Below, piece after piece: positions 9,591-20,679 of a stretch of DNA of 64,000 nucleotides; position 1 is the stretch's first letter; each line of letters starts with the position of its first letter. The notes under the pieces were generated by a model. It saw only the letters and a list, made by a program, of their open reading frames with translations. It was not told the DNA's origin and made no database searches. The position numbers and the translations under genes were made by a program. The stretch is taken from positions 65,216,336 through 65,280,335 of the forward strand of contig CM035435.1 in the NCBI GenBank assembly GCA_020310875.1. The letters are read 5' to 3'. The stretch comes from Ceratopteris richardii. Taxonomy: Eukaryota > Streptophyta > Polypodiopsida > Polypodiales > Pteridaceae.

Positions 9591-11466
9591 GTGTACTCCA
9601 CTTTACCTGCCCCCAAATTCAGATATGATTGTGTTCTCTGTTGACCTAGGTTTTTAGTGGCTCTAAAATTAGCCATTGGGACGAGTTCTTCTCCTAGTCG
9701 ATATCTCTCATCTCTCTCTCTCATCCACTCTTTCCGTTTCTTAATTCGTTCTAGTGCTTCCTGTCTCGCTTCTTCTCGTATTCTTTCCTCCTCAAGACGT
9801 CTATTCTTGCCCTTGATTAATCGAGACATTGTTTCTCCAGTCAATGGTTCTAGATATTTTTTCACTCGACATCCACTGATGTAGTTTGGTAATACTTCCC
9901 CATCTAGGGTTGCTAAGCTGATGGCTCCACTTGTCGATATACGATTGATGATTAATGGGCCATATCCTCTCTTCTGTAACTTCTTAGCGTGTTGTTTCAA
10001 GGTATATACCAAGACTAAATCTCCTTCCTTCAAATGCTTGTCTTTAATATGAGCATCAAAGTAGGCTTTCTGTCGCCATTTAACAGCATAAATGCCTGCT
10101 ACTGCTTGTAACCTAGTTTCGTGAAGCTTTTCTATTTGATCCAATTGAGCTGATAGTTCATGTCCCGTCCACTCGTAAGTGGTTGCTACTCTGAGAGTGG
10201 GAATTAAGAAATCAATTGGCAAAATAGCATTTTGTCCATACACTAAGTTAAAAGGAGTAGTGCCTATGGCGGTTTTGTAGGCTACTCGAAATGCCCATAA
10301 AGCATGATGTAATTGTTTATCCCAATCAGATCTACCATTGTTAACAATTTTGGTGAGAACTGTACACAAGATTTTATTCGAACTTTCGGCTTGTCCATTG
10401 GCTTGTGGGTGATAGGGAGCTGATTTTTTATGAATTACCAAGAATTCATTCAGTAAGGCATCTATAACTTCATTCACAAAGTGCGTACCTCTATCACTCA
10501 CAATTTCTATCGGTAGTCCAAATCTAGTGAAAATGTTTTCAAAGAGAAACTTGGCTGTAGTTCTTGCGTCATTTTTCTTTGTTGCTTTGGCTTCAACCCA
10601 TTTGGTCAGATAGTCAGTCGCTCAATCATATATTCGGCATGGGATCCTTTCGTTGGGGGGCTAATAGGTCCTATGAAGTCTATTCCCCATTTGGTGAAAG
10701 CTCTGGCACTCATCATGGGTCTCAGAGGCATCTCATCTCTCCTAATTGGATATTTTGTCCGTTGACAAGTATCACAACGTTGCACATATGTTACAGCATC
10801 TTGATGTAGAGTTGGCCACCACATTCCCGCAAAGAGGATCATTTTTGTTGTTTTATCTGCAGAGAAGTGCCCTCTTGCAGCTCTTGTATGTGCCATCTCT
10901 AAGACAGAAAGATATTCGTCTTCATGAATGCACAATCGTAATTGATTATCTCTCCCTCGCTTGAAAATATGTTTTCCTATAATGGCATAATCCTTGCTCT
11001 GTTCCACAAGTGCACGTTTCCTTGCTGAAGTGGCTCCTTCTGGGTATTCTTGAGTCTTTAAGAATTTTACCAGAGGCATGCTCCATCTTGGTGCTACTGT
11101 AGAATAGCATAGAGTGGAGTTCACTTCTGGATTTTGCTCTTGACAAATTTGGCAAGCTGATACATAGTTATGTGCGTCTCTCTGCATGGTTGGCCAATAT
11201 ATGCCTAACCTCCTCAGGGTTTGCCATGTTCCGTTTGCATTCAGATGAGTTTTCCATTGATTTACATGTGCTTTTTGAAGCCACATTTCCTGTTCCTCCT
11301 CTTCAACGCATCTCATTAGCAATCCACTTGAATCTTGGTGATACAAACTTCCTGCAATGATATGAAGGTTTTTATTCTTCCATAGGTCTTGGGTTCGGTT
11401 TGGTGTGGTCCCATCTTTAGGTCCATGTGTGAGTATAGGGATCAACTTTCTGCCCATTGGGGACAT
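9554..11466 (-). CDS. pol: Element A pol: integrase
   Basis: Two open stretches on the minus strand cover the integrase. The right-hand one (10606-11466) contains the N-terminal zinc-binding domain: HTRAARGHFSADK supplies the two histidines and VQRCDTCQRTKYP the two cysteines. The start of the core, FTKWGIDFIGPISPP, follows. The left-hand one (9554-10501) continues the core with MSDRGTHFVNEV and YHPQANGQAESSNKI, and the C-terminal domain with GDLVLVYTLKQHAKKLQKRGYGPLIINRI. A highly charged tail (KGKNRRLEEERIREEARQ) leads to the second protease. The enzyme would integrate the reverse-transcribed copy into chromosomal DNA. Not continuous as it stands. Confidence 0.85.
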
Positions 11467-11744
11467 ATTTCCAAGTTAAAAAGGTATGTATCTGGCAGAT
11501 CATCGGGTACTCCTATGGGTGGTTCTCCGTGGGTCATTCTTGATAAGTGATCTGCTCTTACGTGGGTATTTCCTTTCTTGACTACTACCTCAAAATCAAA
11601 TTCCATTAGTAATAGGAACCATCGTACTAGCCTTCCTGTATTGCAAGGTTTATTGACTAAGTACAGTAGGGCTTGATGATCAATGAAGAATTTGAACTTG
11701 TTTGCCAACAGGTAATGTCTGAACTTTTTCACTGCATACACCAT
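11442..11744 (-). CDS. pol: Element A pol: RNase H segment
   Basis: MVYAVKKFRHYLLANKFKFF, DHQALLYLVNKPCNTGRLVRW and FDFEVVVKKGNTHVRADHLSRM form the C-terminal half of a Ty3/gypsy RNase H. The N-terminal half lies between here and the reverse transcriptase (about 11750-12000). It is nearly identical to the matching part of element F. Confidence 0.8.
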   Translation of the reverse strand: MVYAVKKFRHYLLANKFKFFIDHQALLYLVNKPCNTGRLVRWFLLLMEFDFEVVVKKGNTHVRADHLSRMTHGEPPIGVPDDLPDTYLFNLEICPQWAES

Positions 11745-12002
11745 CCCTAGGCCTTCTCTCTCAGTGGTGGTATAATTGCGTTCTGCTTGATTTAATTGTC
11801 TACTGGCATAGGCTATAGGGTGGTCTAGTTTTCATGTATCTGCAGGTTGAGCTAAGATGCAACCAATGGCAAACTTGGAAGCGTCCACATGAATGTGAAA
11901 TGGCTTATTCCAGTTAGGTACTCGAAGGATTGGTGCTGAACTCAATCAATTCTTTAGCTCATTGAAGGCTTTCTCACATTCCTCGGTCCAATTAAATTGT
12001 GT

Positions 12003-13454
12003 CTAGAGTGCATAGAGAGGTCTAGCAATTATGGCATACATATGTATAAATCTTCGATAATATCCGCAGTGTCCCATAAATGCTTGTACTTCTTTAGCAG
12101 TCTTTGGTCTTGGTAAATCCAGAATTACTTTGATTTTGTCTTCATCAGTTGAAATTCCATTTTTAGAGACAATATGTCCTAATATTTTTCCTTGTCTAAC
12201 CATGAAGACGCATTTTTCTGGGTTGAGGCATACCCGATATTGTCGACACTTGGCAAAGATCTTTTCTAGTTCAGGGATGTGCTCTGATCGTATAGCTGAA
12301 TAAGTACATAGATCGTCCACGTATACCTCCATGCTTTTTCTTAGGAATTCGTTGAATACATGGCACATCAATCTTTGGAAGGTGGCTAGGGCATTCGTTA
12401 AACCAAAAGGCATGACTCTAAAGGCGTATACTCCCCATTCAGTTGCGAAAGCGGTTTTATGTTGGTCCTCAGGAGCAATGGCTACCTGATTATACCCTGA
12501 AAGGCCATCCAAAAAACTATAAACTTCCTTCCCTGCCACTCTTTCCAACAGATGATCTGTAATAGGTAATGGGTAACTATCCCTTATGGTTGCGGCATTT
12601 ACTTTCTTCAGATTGATGCACACTCTTAACTTCCCATTCCTTTTTGGTACAACCACCAAAGGTGACACCCATTCCGTGTGCTCAATCTCATATATGAATC
12701 CAGCATCTAACAACTTATCTATCTCTTCCTTTATCTTTGCTAAATACACATCATTGTATGTATACGGTCTTTGTTTAGAAGGTTTGGCTTCGGATGTCAT
12801 GGGGATTCTATGGGCACATATAGATGGATCTACTCCTTTCAAGTCCTTATAGGTCCAGGCAAAGACATCCCGATATTCCCTTATGAGGCGTATTAACTCT
12901 TGTTCTTCCTCCATTGAGACATCTTGTCCTATGAAAGTACATCGTTCTTCTCCTTCTTCTAACGTTACTACTCTCTTCTTAGTTTGTTCTTTATTGTCAT
13001 AAGCTATTCCTGGCTGTGCCTCTCTTTTGGGCATTTGAATAGCAATTTTTCTCTCTTCTACTTCATATTTTTTGAAGTGAGCTGGCACTTCAAACTGATC
13101 TTGTGGCTTGTTTTCTTCATTCTCTGGCTCTTTATCCAACTCGATCTCTTCTTCCCGTGTAGGTTCTTGGTTGTTTTTGTTAGCTGGGATTCCTATGTTT
13201 TGATTTTCACCCTCTGGTTCCATCGGTTCTGGCTCCATCTCAATGCTCTCATAGTCCTCCTTCCATTCTTTCTCTATCACTTCTCCTTCTTCAGCTTCCT
13301 GAAGGACTACTACATATAGACTAACGTCATATCCTTCCTCATCAATACATTCATTCATAGTTATTACTTCCTCATTCACACATACGTCGAGAGTCGCTAA
13401 AATCTCCATCCAACCATGAGGTTCAAACTCTTCATCCAAAAAGACTTGAGGCAT
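12003..13454 (-). CDS. pol: Element A pol: reverse transcriptase
   Basis: A 483-residue open frame. The first 200 residues are acidic linker sequence (many Glu/Pro: EEDYESIEMEPEPMEPEGE). Reverse transcriptase begins near residue 215 and shows all main blocks: EWVSPLVVVPKRNGKLRVCI, KKVNAATIRDSYPLP, FLDGLSGYNQVAIAPEDQ, TAFATEWGVYAFRVMPFGLT, the catalytic box MEVYVDDLC near residue 375, and LGHIVSKNGI followed by FMGHCGYYRRFI at the end of the thumb/connection. It copies the element RNA into DNA inside virus-like particles. The FATEWG and INLKKVNAAT variants are unlike Athila, Ogre or chromovirus consensus as I know them, so the lineage within Ty3/gypsy is left open. Confidence 0.9.
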   Translation of the reverse strand: MPQVFLDEEFEPHGWMEILATLDVCVNEEVITMNECIDEEGYDVSLYVVVLQEAEEGEVIEKEWKEDYESIEMEPEPMEPEGENQNIGIPANKNNQEPTREEEIELDKEPENEENKPQDQFEVPAHFKKYEVEERKIAIQMPKREAQPGIAYDNKEQTKKRVVTLEEGEERCTFIGQDVSMEEEQELIRLIREYRDVFAWTYKDLKGVDPSICAHRIPMTSEAKPSKQRPYTYNDVYLAKIKEEIDKLLDAGFIYEIEHTEWVSPLVVVPKRNGKLRVCINLKKVNAATIRDSYPLPITDHLLERVAGKEVYSFLDGLSGYNQVAIAPEDQHKTAFATEWGVYAFRVMPFGLTNALATFQRLMCHVFNEFLRKSMEVYVDDLCTYSAIRSEHIPELEKIFAKCRQYRVCLNPEKCVFMVRQGKILGHIVSKNGISTDEDKIKVILDLPRPKTAKEVQAFMGHCGYYRRFIHMYAIIARPLYAL

Positions 13455-13496
13455 GTAAGCTGGATCTTGTACAGACCTGGCTACTCCTCGCCTTTG

Positions 13497-15749
13497 CTAC
13501 CATCCCTTTTTCCTATCTTCTTCCTTTTTGGCAGTTTGGCATATCCATAGATGAGTGTCCTCGTTCATCCAAGATTGGTCACTAGAACCTATGCTGTGAA
13601 TTGACTGGTCGTCTTCTTCCTTGTGAGTTTGATTCCATTGTAAAGGGGGAACATCTTGATATGTATAAGTGTGGAGATTTATTCTTGTGGTGGTTCCTTC
13701 ATGCTGTAGGTATACAGCATCTTTTCTCCAATCTTGCACAACCTTTAACTATCTCATGAAAGGTCTCCCAAGTATCATTTCATAGCTGCTCGCCCTTTCA
13801 AATTGACATATTGCTAAGGTGTGTTCAAATTCAACTCCGCATGTGGTAAAAACTACTCGTTCCAATAATCCCAAGGGTCTTTCTGTGTGTCCGTCAGCCA
13901 TTTGTATCTTCATACGCGTTGGTCTTAAAGCTGGTTTTCCCCATTTCTCCCAGATTTCTCTAGTAGCAATGCCAACACCAGCTCCTGAATCTAAGATGGC
14001 TTTGGTGGTATATCCCCTATAAGTAATTGGAAGGCAAGTGTTTCCTTCATCTCCCTCGCTAAAATCTCCTACCTTATCCACTGGGATCTTTACTGTGTTT
14101 ACTTCATCAGATATCTCTTTTTCTTCCGTCTTGATCTCCAATTGACTGGTTAGTTTCTCCTTCAAATGTGGTTTAACCTTCAACAGTTCTTCCAATGTTA
14201 GGGTACAAGGAATTTTTACTTTTTTAAGGTGTTGTATGATGTTCGATGTTTGGACTGATGGGTTCAGTTCTTTTTTCCTTATTGAGGGAATGCAATACAA
14301 TTCTGAATTATGTTCATACTCCCCTGTATAGTTTGGCAATTCCTTTACTCCATCATCTCCTTTGTCACTTGGATCCATTGGTACAATTTCTTCTGAATTT
14401 AATTCAGGTATTGAACCCTCTATTTCCTCTTCCGCTTCTATCTCTTCAAAGGGTGGTTCTATTCCTTCCACTTTCTTCCATCTGTCTTCTTGGACTCTGG
14501 CCCACAAATCTTTTGGCCATTCCCCTTCTACTTCGGGAACAATGGATCCTTCCCTTTTATCCTCACAATAATTGCCATTCTGTGTCTTACTTGCTTCGAG
14601 TTTTTCGTGTTCATGAGTAATGACACACTCTTGGAATTCTCTTTCGGAAATTTGGGTATTGGGTAATGGCAATGCAGGTTTTTCTAAGGTCTGTTGAGCA
14701 ACTTCTATTAATTTTTTGCAGATCTCCAACCTCTCTTTCTCTAGGTCACCTCTAGGATATTCTCTTTCATATTGTTCTATGGTAGGTCCTGCTCTTATTC
14801 GTGCCTTGTATGCCTGAATCCACATGGCTAATTCTTCAGGCATGGGATCTGCTAAGACTGATCCAACCTCTTCTTTTTTATACTTTTCATTTTTGTTTTC
14901 TTCTTCAATTTTCTGTTCCTCTTTTGGGTTCTGTTCGTTCTTCCCATTTTCCTTCTTCTGCAGTAATTTTTTTTCTTTTATCCTATCTCTACGGTTCTTC
15001 CATCTTTGTGTTCTTTTACTTACAACACTTTTCTTAGGCTCGTCCGAGTCTTCCACTCTCTGAGGTGTGGGTGTATTCATCTCTAGGTCACTTTGATTGT
15101 GTTTCTCAGGTTTTTCTGGGGTCTCTCTAGCTTTGGCTCTTGTTATCGCCTTCAATGGTACAGTGTATTCCTTATCGCTCCCTGATGATTCGATTACTTC
15201 AATCACATTGATTTGCACGTTGGATGTGACCTTGTTGGGGTTCTTGGGACAGTCTCTGAAAAGATGTTCTTTACCACAATCACTACAATAACCTTCCCAA
15301 ACTCGTTGTGGTGGTGGTGGGTTTGGCAATGTACATTGTCTGATATAATGATCACCTCCACATCTATAGCATGGTCCTCTGGGCACAGGCGGTCTGTTCA
15401 TGGGTCGGGGTGGTAGGGTTGCCCTAGGAGCTGTGTACATTAATGACACATAGTCCTGCTCATATCCGTAGGAACTATCTGGTGCTTCCATGCTATAGGC
15501 ATATGGTTCGTACAGTTGTCCATATTCTATCCTAGAGTTTTCATAATTGGGATATGCTCCTTGACTATGGTCGTAAGATGAATCATATGGTTCATTACTA
15601 GCCAGTGGTGTGGCTGGGACTATTGCTCTCTCTAGGTTTTCTTCAGGTTGAGCTATCTTGACTGGGACAACGTTCTGAGGATGGGGTGGTTGTTGTCCTA
15701 GTACTGGTTGTGGTTGGGTGTATCCCTGATACGCATATGGTCGTGGCAC
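13497..15749 (-). CDS. Element A: zinc knuckles, linker and first retropepsin
   Basis: The main open frame (13749-15749, 666 residues) begins with a Pro/Tyr-rich segment. Two CCHC-like zinc knuckles follow near residues 131 and 157 (CYRCGGDHYIRQC and CSDCGKEHLFRDC), and then a long, very acidic and basic linker of about 400 residues. It ends with an aspartic protease: AILDSGAGVGIATREIWEKW (D-S-G-A) and YEMILGRPFMR. The short open stretch 13497-13739 continues the protease-RT linker. The zinc knuckles would bind the genomic RNA and the protease would process the polyprotein. It is the usual gag-pol protease, distinct in sequence from the second one at 8406-9590. The zinc knuckles sit in this frame in addition to one at the end of the gag frame. 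Confidence 0.8.
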
Positions 15750-15786
15750 TGGTGCCTACTTCTGATAAGTAGGGTACCTCCATGCT

Positions 15787-17733
15787 TCACCTCCTTGCTC
15801 TCTGAGGGTATCCATAGGGTCTCATGTATGGCTGTGCTGGTCTTGTTTGCCTATTGTAAGGGCAATTTTTTGTACTGTGATTTGTATATTTCTGTTCTAT
15901 ACTGCAATATTGTAGAGGTCCTAGGATAGTGGGTCTACTATGAGCATAAGCAGGTGGTGAGACTACTCCCCTAGTGCACAAGTCAGAAGGATGATCCCCT
16001 CCGCACTGCATACATCTTCTAAGCATGGGCACTCTTATAGGGTTACTCGGGTAGTTCCTTTGTCCTTGAACATTCAGCTTCTTTGCTACCAGATCGGCTA
16101 TCTCCTCTACATTGTTTTTAGGGTTTGATGTGCTACTAGCCGACTCTTCACTTTTCAAGCTACCTTGAGGTATTTTCAGGTCTTCTGCTAGGTTGTCTTC
16201 TAGGTCTATACATTCCTTCATGCATTCTTGCAAGTTTTGAACTCTCTTTACGTACACCAGAGATCTTAAAGATCCGTTCAACAATCCTTCCAAAAATAAT
16301 GAAACCATTTTATTTTGGGTAGGTCTCTCTTCCACGGGGCATCTGTCCACATACTGCTTGAATCTTCTTGCTGCCAATCTTACTGATTCTGTAGGGGCTT
16401 GCTTAAAGCTATGGATCAATGATGACGAATTGTTTTTGATTCTTGACTTAGTGAATTCCTCAATCATTTCTTGATAGACTTGTTCCATGCTCTGAAAATT
16501 ATTAGGGTCCAAAGGTTGGAACCATGCTAACGCAGTATCTGACAAAGTAAGACCAAAGGACTCATATTGGATCAAAAAATCTTCCACTTGTTCGGCTCTG
16601 ATTACTTGTTTAAATTCGGCTATATGATTGTAAGGTTCACTAGAGCCATCGTAGTGGTTTCTCATGCATTTTGCAACTTGAATTGGCCTTAATCTTCTTC
16701 CTGCTTCGGGCGGTCTAGGCATTACTGGGAAAATTGGTCTTCCTATGGGTATGCCTGGTCCTCTTGGTACAGGTGGTCTGACTGGGGCAGGAATTCCATG
16801 TCTTGGGTCCACAGGTGGTTGAGGTCGGTAATTAGGGTTATTTGCAGGCATTGCAAACTGCACATGTGGTCTGACCGGAATTTGGGTTTGTTGTGTTTGT
16901 TGTGTTTGTCCCGACTGTTGATATGACTCATTCTGGGATGTTCCAAGTGGGTTTCTTGAAGTAGTGGGTTGGTCCCTAGGGGGACACACTGGAATATTCT
17001 GATATTTCAACTCCGCTCTTTCTAATTCTATTAAGGGCCAATATTTCCTCTGATTCTTATCCAAATATGTGATGATGGTGGGGAAATCAGGATCTTGTAA
17101 CTCATAGATGGTGACAGGATTTGGGGCAGCTTCCCAAATTGAAGAATGTGCTCTCAGGAGAGACTCCATTCCATTAATCAAGTATACATCCATTAGGGAG
17201 TCATCTTGGGGAATCAGGTCTCCTCTCCATATCCTAGCAACAGTGGATCTCCCTCTAGGAGTAGTTACTTGCTCTTCATTCCCTCCTCCATTTAAGTTTG
17301 AAGCATTATTTTCTTCTCCAAGTTCATTAATGTTTTCCGGGTGTTCCGTGACAACGTACTGGATATCTCTTTTATCCATGTAAAGTCCTCCTACATACTT
17401 GACTGCTGGCCTAGGCACTATGTAAGCCTCTGACACCTTCTTTAACCTGGCCACTAATCTGTTTAGACCATCCAAATAAATAGGGATCTCATTTTGGTTG
17501 GTGTTCACATACTCCAAAGAGGTCCGGTACTCTCCCTCAATGATTGACATCATGCCAATCATGGGTACTGTGTTCTGCATATCCTCTGAAGCCATAGGGA
17601 TTTCTTCCTCTAACTCATTGGAGGTCTCAGAATAATATGAACGGCTACTTGGTTCGGCTACACTACCTACAGAAGAGATTACACTTCTTCGGCTTCCTAG
17701 GGTTCTTTCGGATCTCAGGTTCATCCACTTCAC
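15787..17733 (-). CDS. gag: Element A gag
   Basis: A 648-residue open frame. The N-terminal 250 residues are unrecognised; a Gln/Pro-rich linker (QQSGQTQQTQQTQIPVRP, then PVRPPVPRGPGIPIGRP) follows. The retrotransposon gag capsid domain occupies about residues 370-520: YNHIAEFKQVIRAEQVEDF, FGLTLSDTALAWFQPLDP, MIEEFTKSRIKNNSSSLIHS, and RRFKQYVDRCPVEERPTQNK. A CCHC-like knuckle (CMQCGGDHPSDLC) lies near residue 575. The capsid would assemble into cytoplasmic virus-like particles around element RNA. Start choice: the first Met gives an N-terminus just inside the repeat-bearing leader. Element F has a clear homologue (EPYDHIAEFKQVLRVEQVDDF). Confidence 0.85.
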   Translation of the reverse strand: MKWMNLRSERTLGSRRSVISSVGSVAEPSSRSYYSETSNELEEEIPMASEDMQNTVPMIGMMSIIEGEYRTSLEYVNTNQNEIPIYLDGLNRLVARLKKVSEAYIVPRPAVKYVGGLYMDKRDIQYVVTEHPENINELGEENNASNLNGGGNEEQVTTPRGRSTVARIWRGDLIPQDDSLMDVYLINGMESLLRAHSSIWEAAPNPVTIYELQDPDFPTIITYLDKNQRKYWPLIELERAELKYQNIPVCPPRDQPTTSRNPLGTSQNESYQQSGQTQQTQQTQIPVRPHVQFAMPANNPNYRPQPPVDPRHGIPAPVRPPVPRGPGIPIGRPIFPVMPRPPEAGRRLRPIQVAKCMRNHYDGSSEPYNHIAEFKQVIRAEQVEDFLIQYESFGLTLSDTALAWFQPLDPNNFQSMEQVYQEMIEEFTKSRIKNNSSSLIHSFKQAPTESVRLAARRFKQYVDRCPVEERPTQNKMVSLFLEGLLNGSLRSLVYVKRVQNLQECMKECIDLEDNLAEDLKIPQGSLKSEESASSTSNPKNNVEEIADLVAKKLNVQGQRNYPSNPIRVPMLRRCMQCGGDHPSDLCTRGVVSPPAYAHSRPTILGPLQYCSIEQKYTNHSTKNCPYNRQTRPAQPYMRPYGYPQRARR

Positions 17734-17835
17734 AACTCTGATCCGTCATAGCTAACCTCTAGCTTCTGGAACTATTCACTATGGACCAAAATTCCAGAAA
17801 AGTTTTGACTGGGATTTGACTGAAAATGAAATTTT

Positions 17836-18560
17836 CAAGTCACGATACTGGACTGCTAAGTTACACGATACACGATCTATGGATCCAAACGATACACGAT
17901 ACTTGATCAGGGACCACGATACACGATCTTTGGATGCCCACGATACACGATACTTCAACTATAACGATACACGATACTTCGCAAGTATCGCGATCTTTGA
18001 ACCACGATACACGATACCTAGGTTAAAACGATACTTGACACACAATAAACGATCTTTGATAGGTATCACGATCACTGTATGAACGATACACGATACTTGA
18101 CTATCACGATACTCGAGAGAAACGATACTTAGACCACACGATAGACTATTCTTCGAAAAAAGACGATACACGATCGGTGGCAAGTATCACGATCTGTGAA
18201 GATACGATACACGATACTTGGCTCAAAACGATACACGATACTTCTCAAGTATCGCGATCTTTGAACCACGATACACGATACCTGAGTTAAAACGATACTT
18301 GACACACGATACACGATCTTTGATAGGTATCGCGATCACTCTATGAATGATACACGATACCTCGCAAGTATCACGATCTGTGGACCACGATACTCGAGAG
18401 AAACGATACTTGGACCAAAACGATACACGATACTTTGCAAGTATCACAATCTTTGGAACGCGATACACGATATCTGGGAAATATCGCGATACTCAACCAC
18501 AGGAGATCACGATACTTGCTAAGTATCGCGATACTCGACCGCGGGAGAAAGCGATACTTG
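17836..18560 (-). repeat. Element A leader tandem array (ACGATACACGATACTT family)
   Basis: About 720 bp built from irregular copies of ACGATACACGATACTTG interspersed with AAGTATCGCGATC, so that palindromic GTATCGCGATAC-like words recur. Spacing is uneven (about 15-60 bp). Isolated copies continue near 18688-18700 and 18841-18870. The array lies between the primer site and gag, in the 5' untranslated leader of element A. Most frames through it are open, giving artefactual peptides such as DTRYF. Confidence 0.9.
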
Positions 18561-19190
18561 ACCCTTTTCCAAATTTTTTGTTAGATTTGTTTGGTTTTGA
18601 TTGCACACAGATGTTTTACAAGGCCTTCTACCCTCTCCTCACTCTCTGTATCATTCAAATCACAATTTTTAACCCCTGTAACTCCTAAACGATACTTGAC
18701 GCAGATCGTTTTTCCCTGGAAACTTGATTTACAAGTAAGAGATCACAACACAACAGTAATGTGCTCACCTTGGAGGCTGTTCCAACTCCTTTATCACTCC
18801 CCCTTGCTCTGTGCAGCCCCAGATCGCCTTGTTGCTCAAACGCGATACTCGACAGTCGCTCTCCACGATACTTGTTCAGAAACACAAGTGACTTATAAAG
18901 TGACTCTTTTTGGCTTTTATACTTGGAATTTTCTTACTTAAAAAAAAGAAAACTCTATAGAACAAAGACTGAATTCTACTCTAATGACTTGATCTACTCT
19001 CTCACTACTCCTACTCTACTCATTCCACTCACTTCCCTAGACTAACAACTCACTACACACACTCCAAGAATGAGAAGTAGTAAGTGCGGCTGAAAATGAT
19101 TACCAAAGAAGAGAAAATCACCACTCCTCCTCTCGCTTCAATGCAAAAAGCTACTTACCATCACACGAATGCCTCGGTTTGATTCGACAC
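18561..19190 (-). other. Element A 5' leader between array and primer site
   Basis: Non-coding leader of about 630 bp with a few stray array units near its left end. Nothing else is recognised. Other open stretches here are short and lack domains. Confidence 0.6.
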
Positions 19191-19208
19191 TCCCCGGCAA
19201 CGGTGCCA
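19191..19208 (-). promoter_or_regulatory. Element A primer binding site (tRNA-Asp type)
   Basis: The minus strand reads TGGCACCGTTGCCGGGGA, seven bases inside the 5' LTR. From memory, the complement of the plant tRNA-Asp(GTC) 3' end is TGGCGCCGTTGCCGGGGA, so 17 of 18 bases match. Confidence 0.85.
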
Positions 19209-19215
19209 AAAAACG

Positions 19216-20674
19216 TGTTGAGCTAAGTACCAACTTAGGGACTTGTGGAGAAAGAGACTATACCTCAATCCCCTTCAAGTGCATATAGTGGGGATTCACA
19301 CTTTAATTATCAATCCGATGAGTATACAAACCTAGCCGAGTGTATGAGGACATGCAATCAAGTGATGATCAATGCAAATGAACTACTCAAAGAGTGTAAA
19401 CAAGGCAAAGACTAATGCAAACAAGCTTCAACTGTCGGTCATGGTGGCATGATACTTGGTGCAGCAGCCGTCAATATTTTGGACTTTTCTCTCAGCTCCG
19501 AACTCCAAATATAGCAAATAGCATATGCGTTTTGAAGCTCTCGAGAAGACGCATCCAATGGCGGTGGTTTCACCCAATTTTGACACTCCTACTTCAAGTT
19601 ATGAGCAAAATACTGAGTCACGGGAAATACCTTCCTACACTTCAGCACTTCCTACACTTCGCACACGCATTAACTACAGCAAATAAACACTTTCATGGAT
19701 AGAAAACACTTCCTAACACTCTTTCCAAGCAGTACACATGCACACAAGCTCACAAAGAAGAAAATACAGAGTAAAGAAGACACAAATTCGAATTTCTGTG
19801 CTCTCTATTCTCACAATGGCAAAAAAGTCTTTACAAAGAGTCACAATTTGACTTATATACTAGTGCCCTAAAAATGGTCCTTTCACACAAGAGACCGGAA
19901 CTTTATTCACTAAGAGACTAATTTCCTACTATTTTACATGGGTAAGCTTCAAATCTTCTGTGGAGATGCATCTAGAGGACTCCTCTAGTGCATTTACAAC
20001 GGAAAATATATTACAAGAATGGTTATGATACAAAAATATGATGTCCAAATCGGAAAAATTTTGGGGCCTGTCTTTTTCTCTGCTTTGTGCTCTTTAGCTC
20101 TGCAACACTCTCCCCCTCTTTGTCTCTGTCGTCCCTTGACAGGCTTTACCTCTTGTCTTCAGTTTGTTGTCCGCATGCATTTTTTGGTCAATTTTGCCTG
20201 TTCATCAGTCTTGCATTACGTTTTAGTGGTCCTCTGATTTGCCCTGGTTGCACACACCGGACCCTACTGTATTTCACTTTCTTTTCCCTACACGCAACCC
20301 TTGCTCAGTTTTGCCTGTTTATAAAATAGGTGTTCGGTTTTGACGGCCTCTTCTTAATTCTTGTTTTACATCCTCTGGGCCTGATATATTTGTGTTGCTT
20401 GATAAGTCGGGTTGCCACGCATGCCACCAGTGGAAGGTGTGAGGATAAGGTGCTACAGTCTTCGATCTGGACCTGCCAAAGATCAAGAGGTTGAAGCACC
20501 CTTGTGGGCTGTGTCCTTTCCTTGGTGTGTGTGCCCCTGCGGGGCTCTGTGCAGAGATGGGTGTTGCGCCCCTGCGGGGCTTCTTGCATAGATATATCTT
20601 CAGATATTCCTTTTTAGTGAAGCTTCTTTCGTTGTCTTCTTCTTTTCTTTCTTTTACTTGATTCTCCCTCAACA
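19216..20674 (-). repeat. Element A 5' LTR
   Basis: 1459 bp, same length as the left copy and about 97.4% identical by eye. As the 5' LTR it would carry the promoter, U3-R-U5 being read right to left. It ends in CAACA followed by the AGTAT target duplication and the resumed LTR of element B. Confidence 0.95.
19852..19859 (-). promoter_or_regulatory. TATA-like box in element A 5' LTR
   Basis: The minus strand shows TATATAAG in the context GCACTAGTATATAAGTC. Transcription of the element would start about 25-35 bases further left. Confidence 0.5.
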
Positions 20675-20679
20675 AGTAT

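Larger units (their letters stand above)
3136..20674 (-). mobile_element. Element A: 17.5 kb Ty3/gypsy LTR retrotransposon nested in B
   Basis: A minus-strand element with two 1459-bp LTRs (3136-4594 and 19216-20674), each TGTTG...CAACA. It is flanked by 5-bp target duplications AGTAT (3131-3135 and 20675-20679). Order on the minus strand: 5' LTR, tRNA-Asp-type primer site, a leader with a tandem array, gag, zinc knuckles plus protease, reverse transcriptase, RNase H, integrase, a second retropepsin-like domain, an unknown ORF, a coiled-coil region, polypurine tract, 3' LTR. The LTRs differ at about 38 positions by eye (2.6%), mostly transitions. At about 1e-8 substitutions per site per year this is roughly one to two million years; slower plant rates would make it older. 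Structurally it looks whole, but its genes are broken in several places (about ten). Confidence 0.95.

Noticed and set aside
12586-17383. Several plus-strand frames over elements A and F (for example 12984-13319, 14246-14620, 17108-17383)
   Set aside because: They are antisense shadows of gag and pol; their hydrophobic composition mirrors Glu/Lys-rich sense codons.
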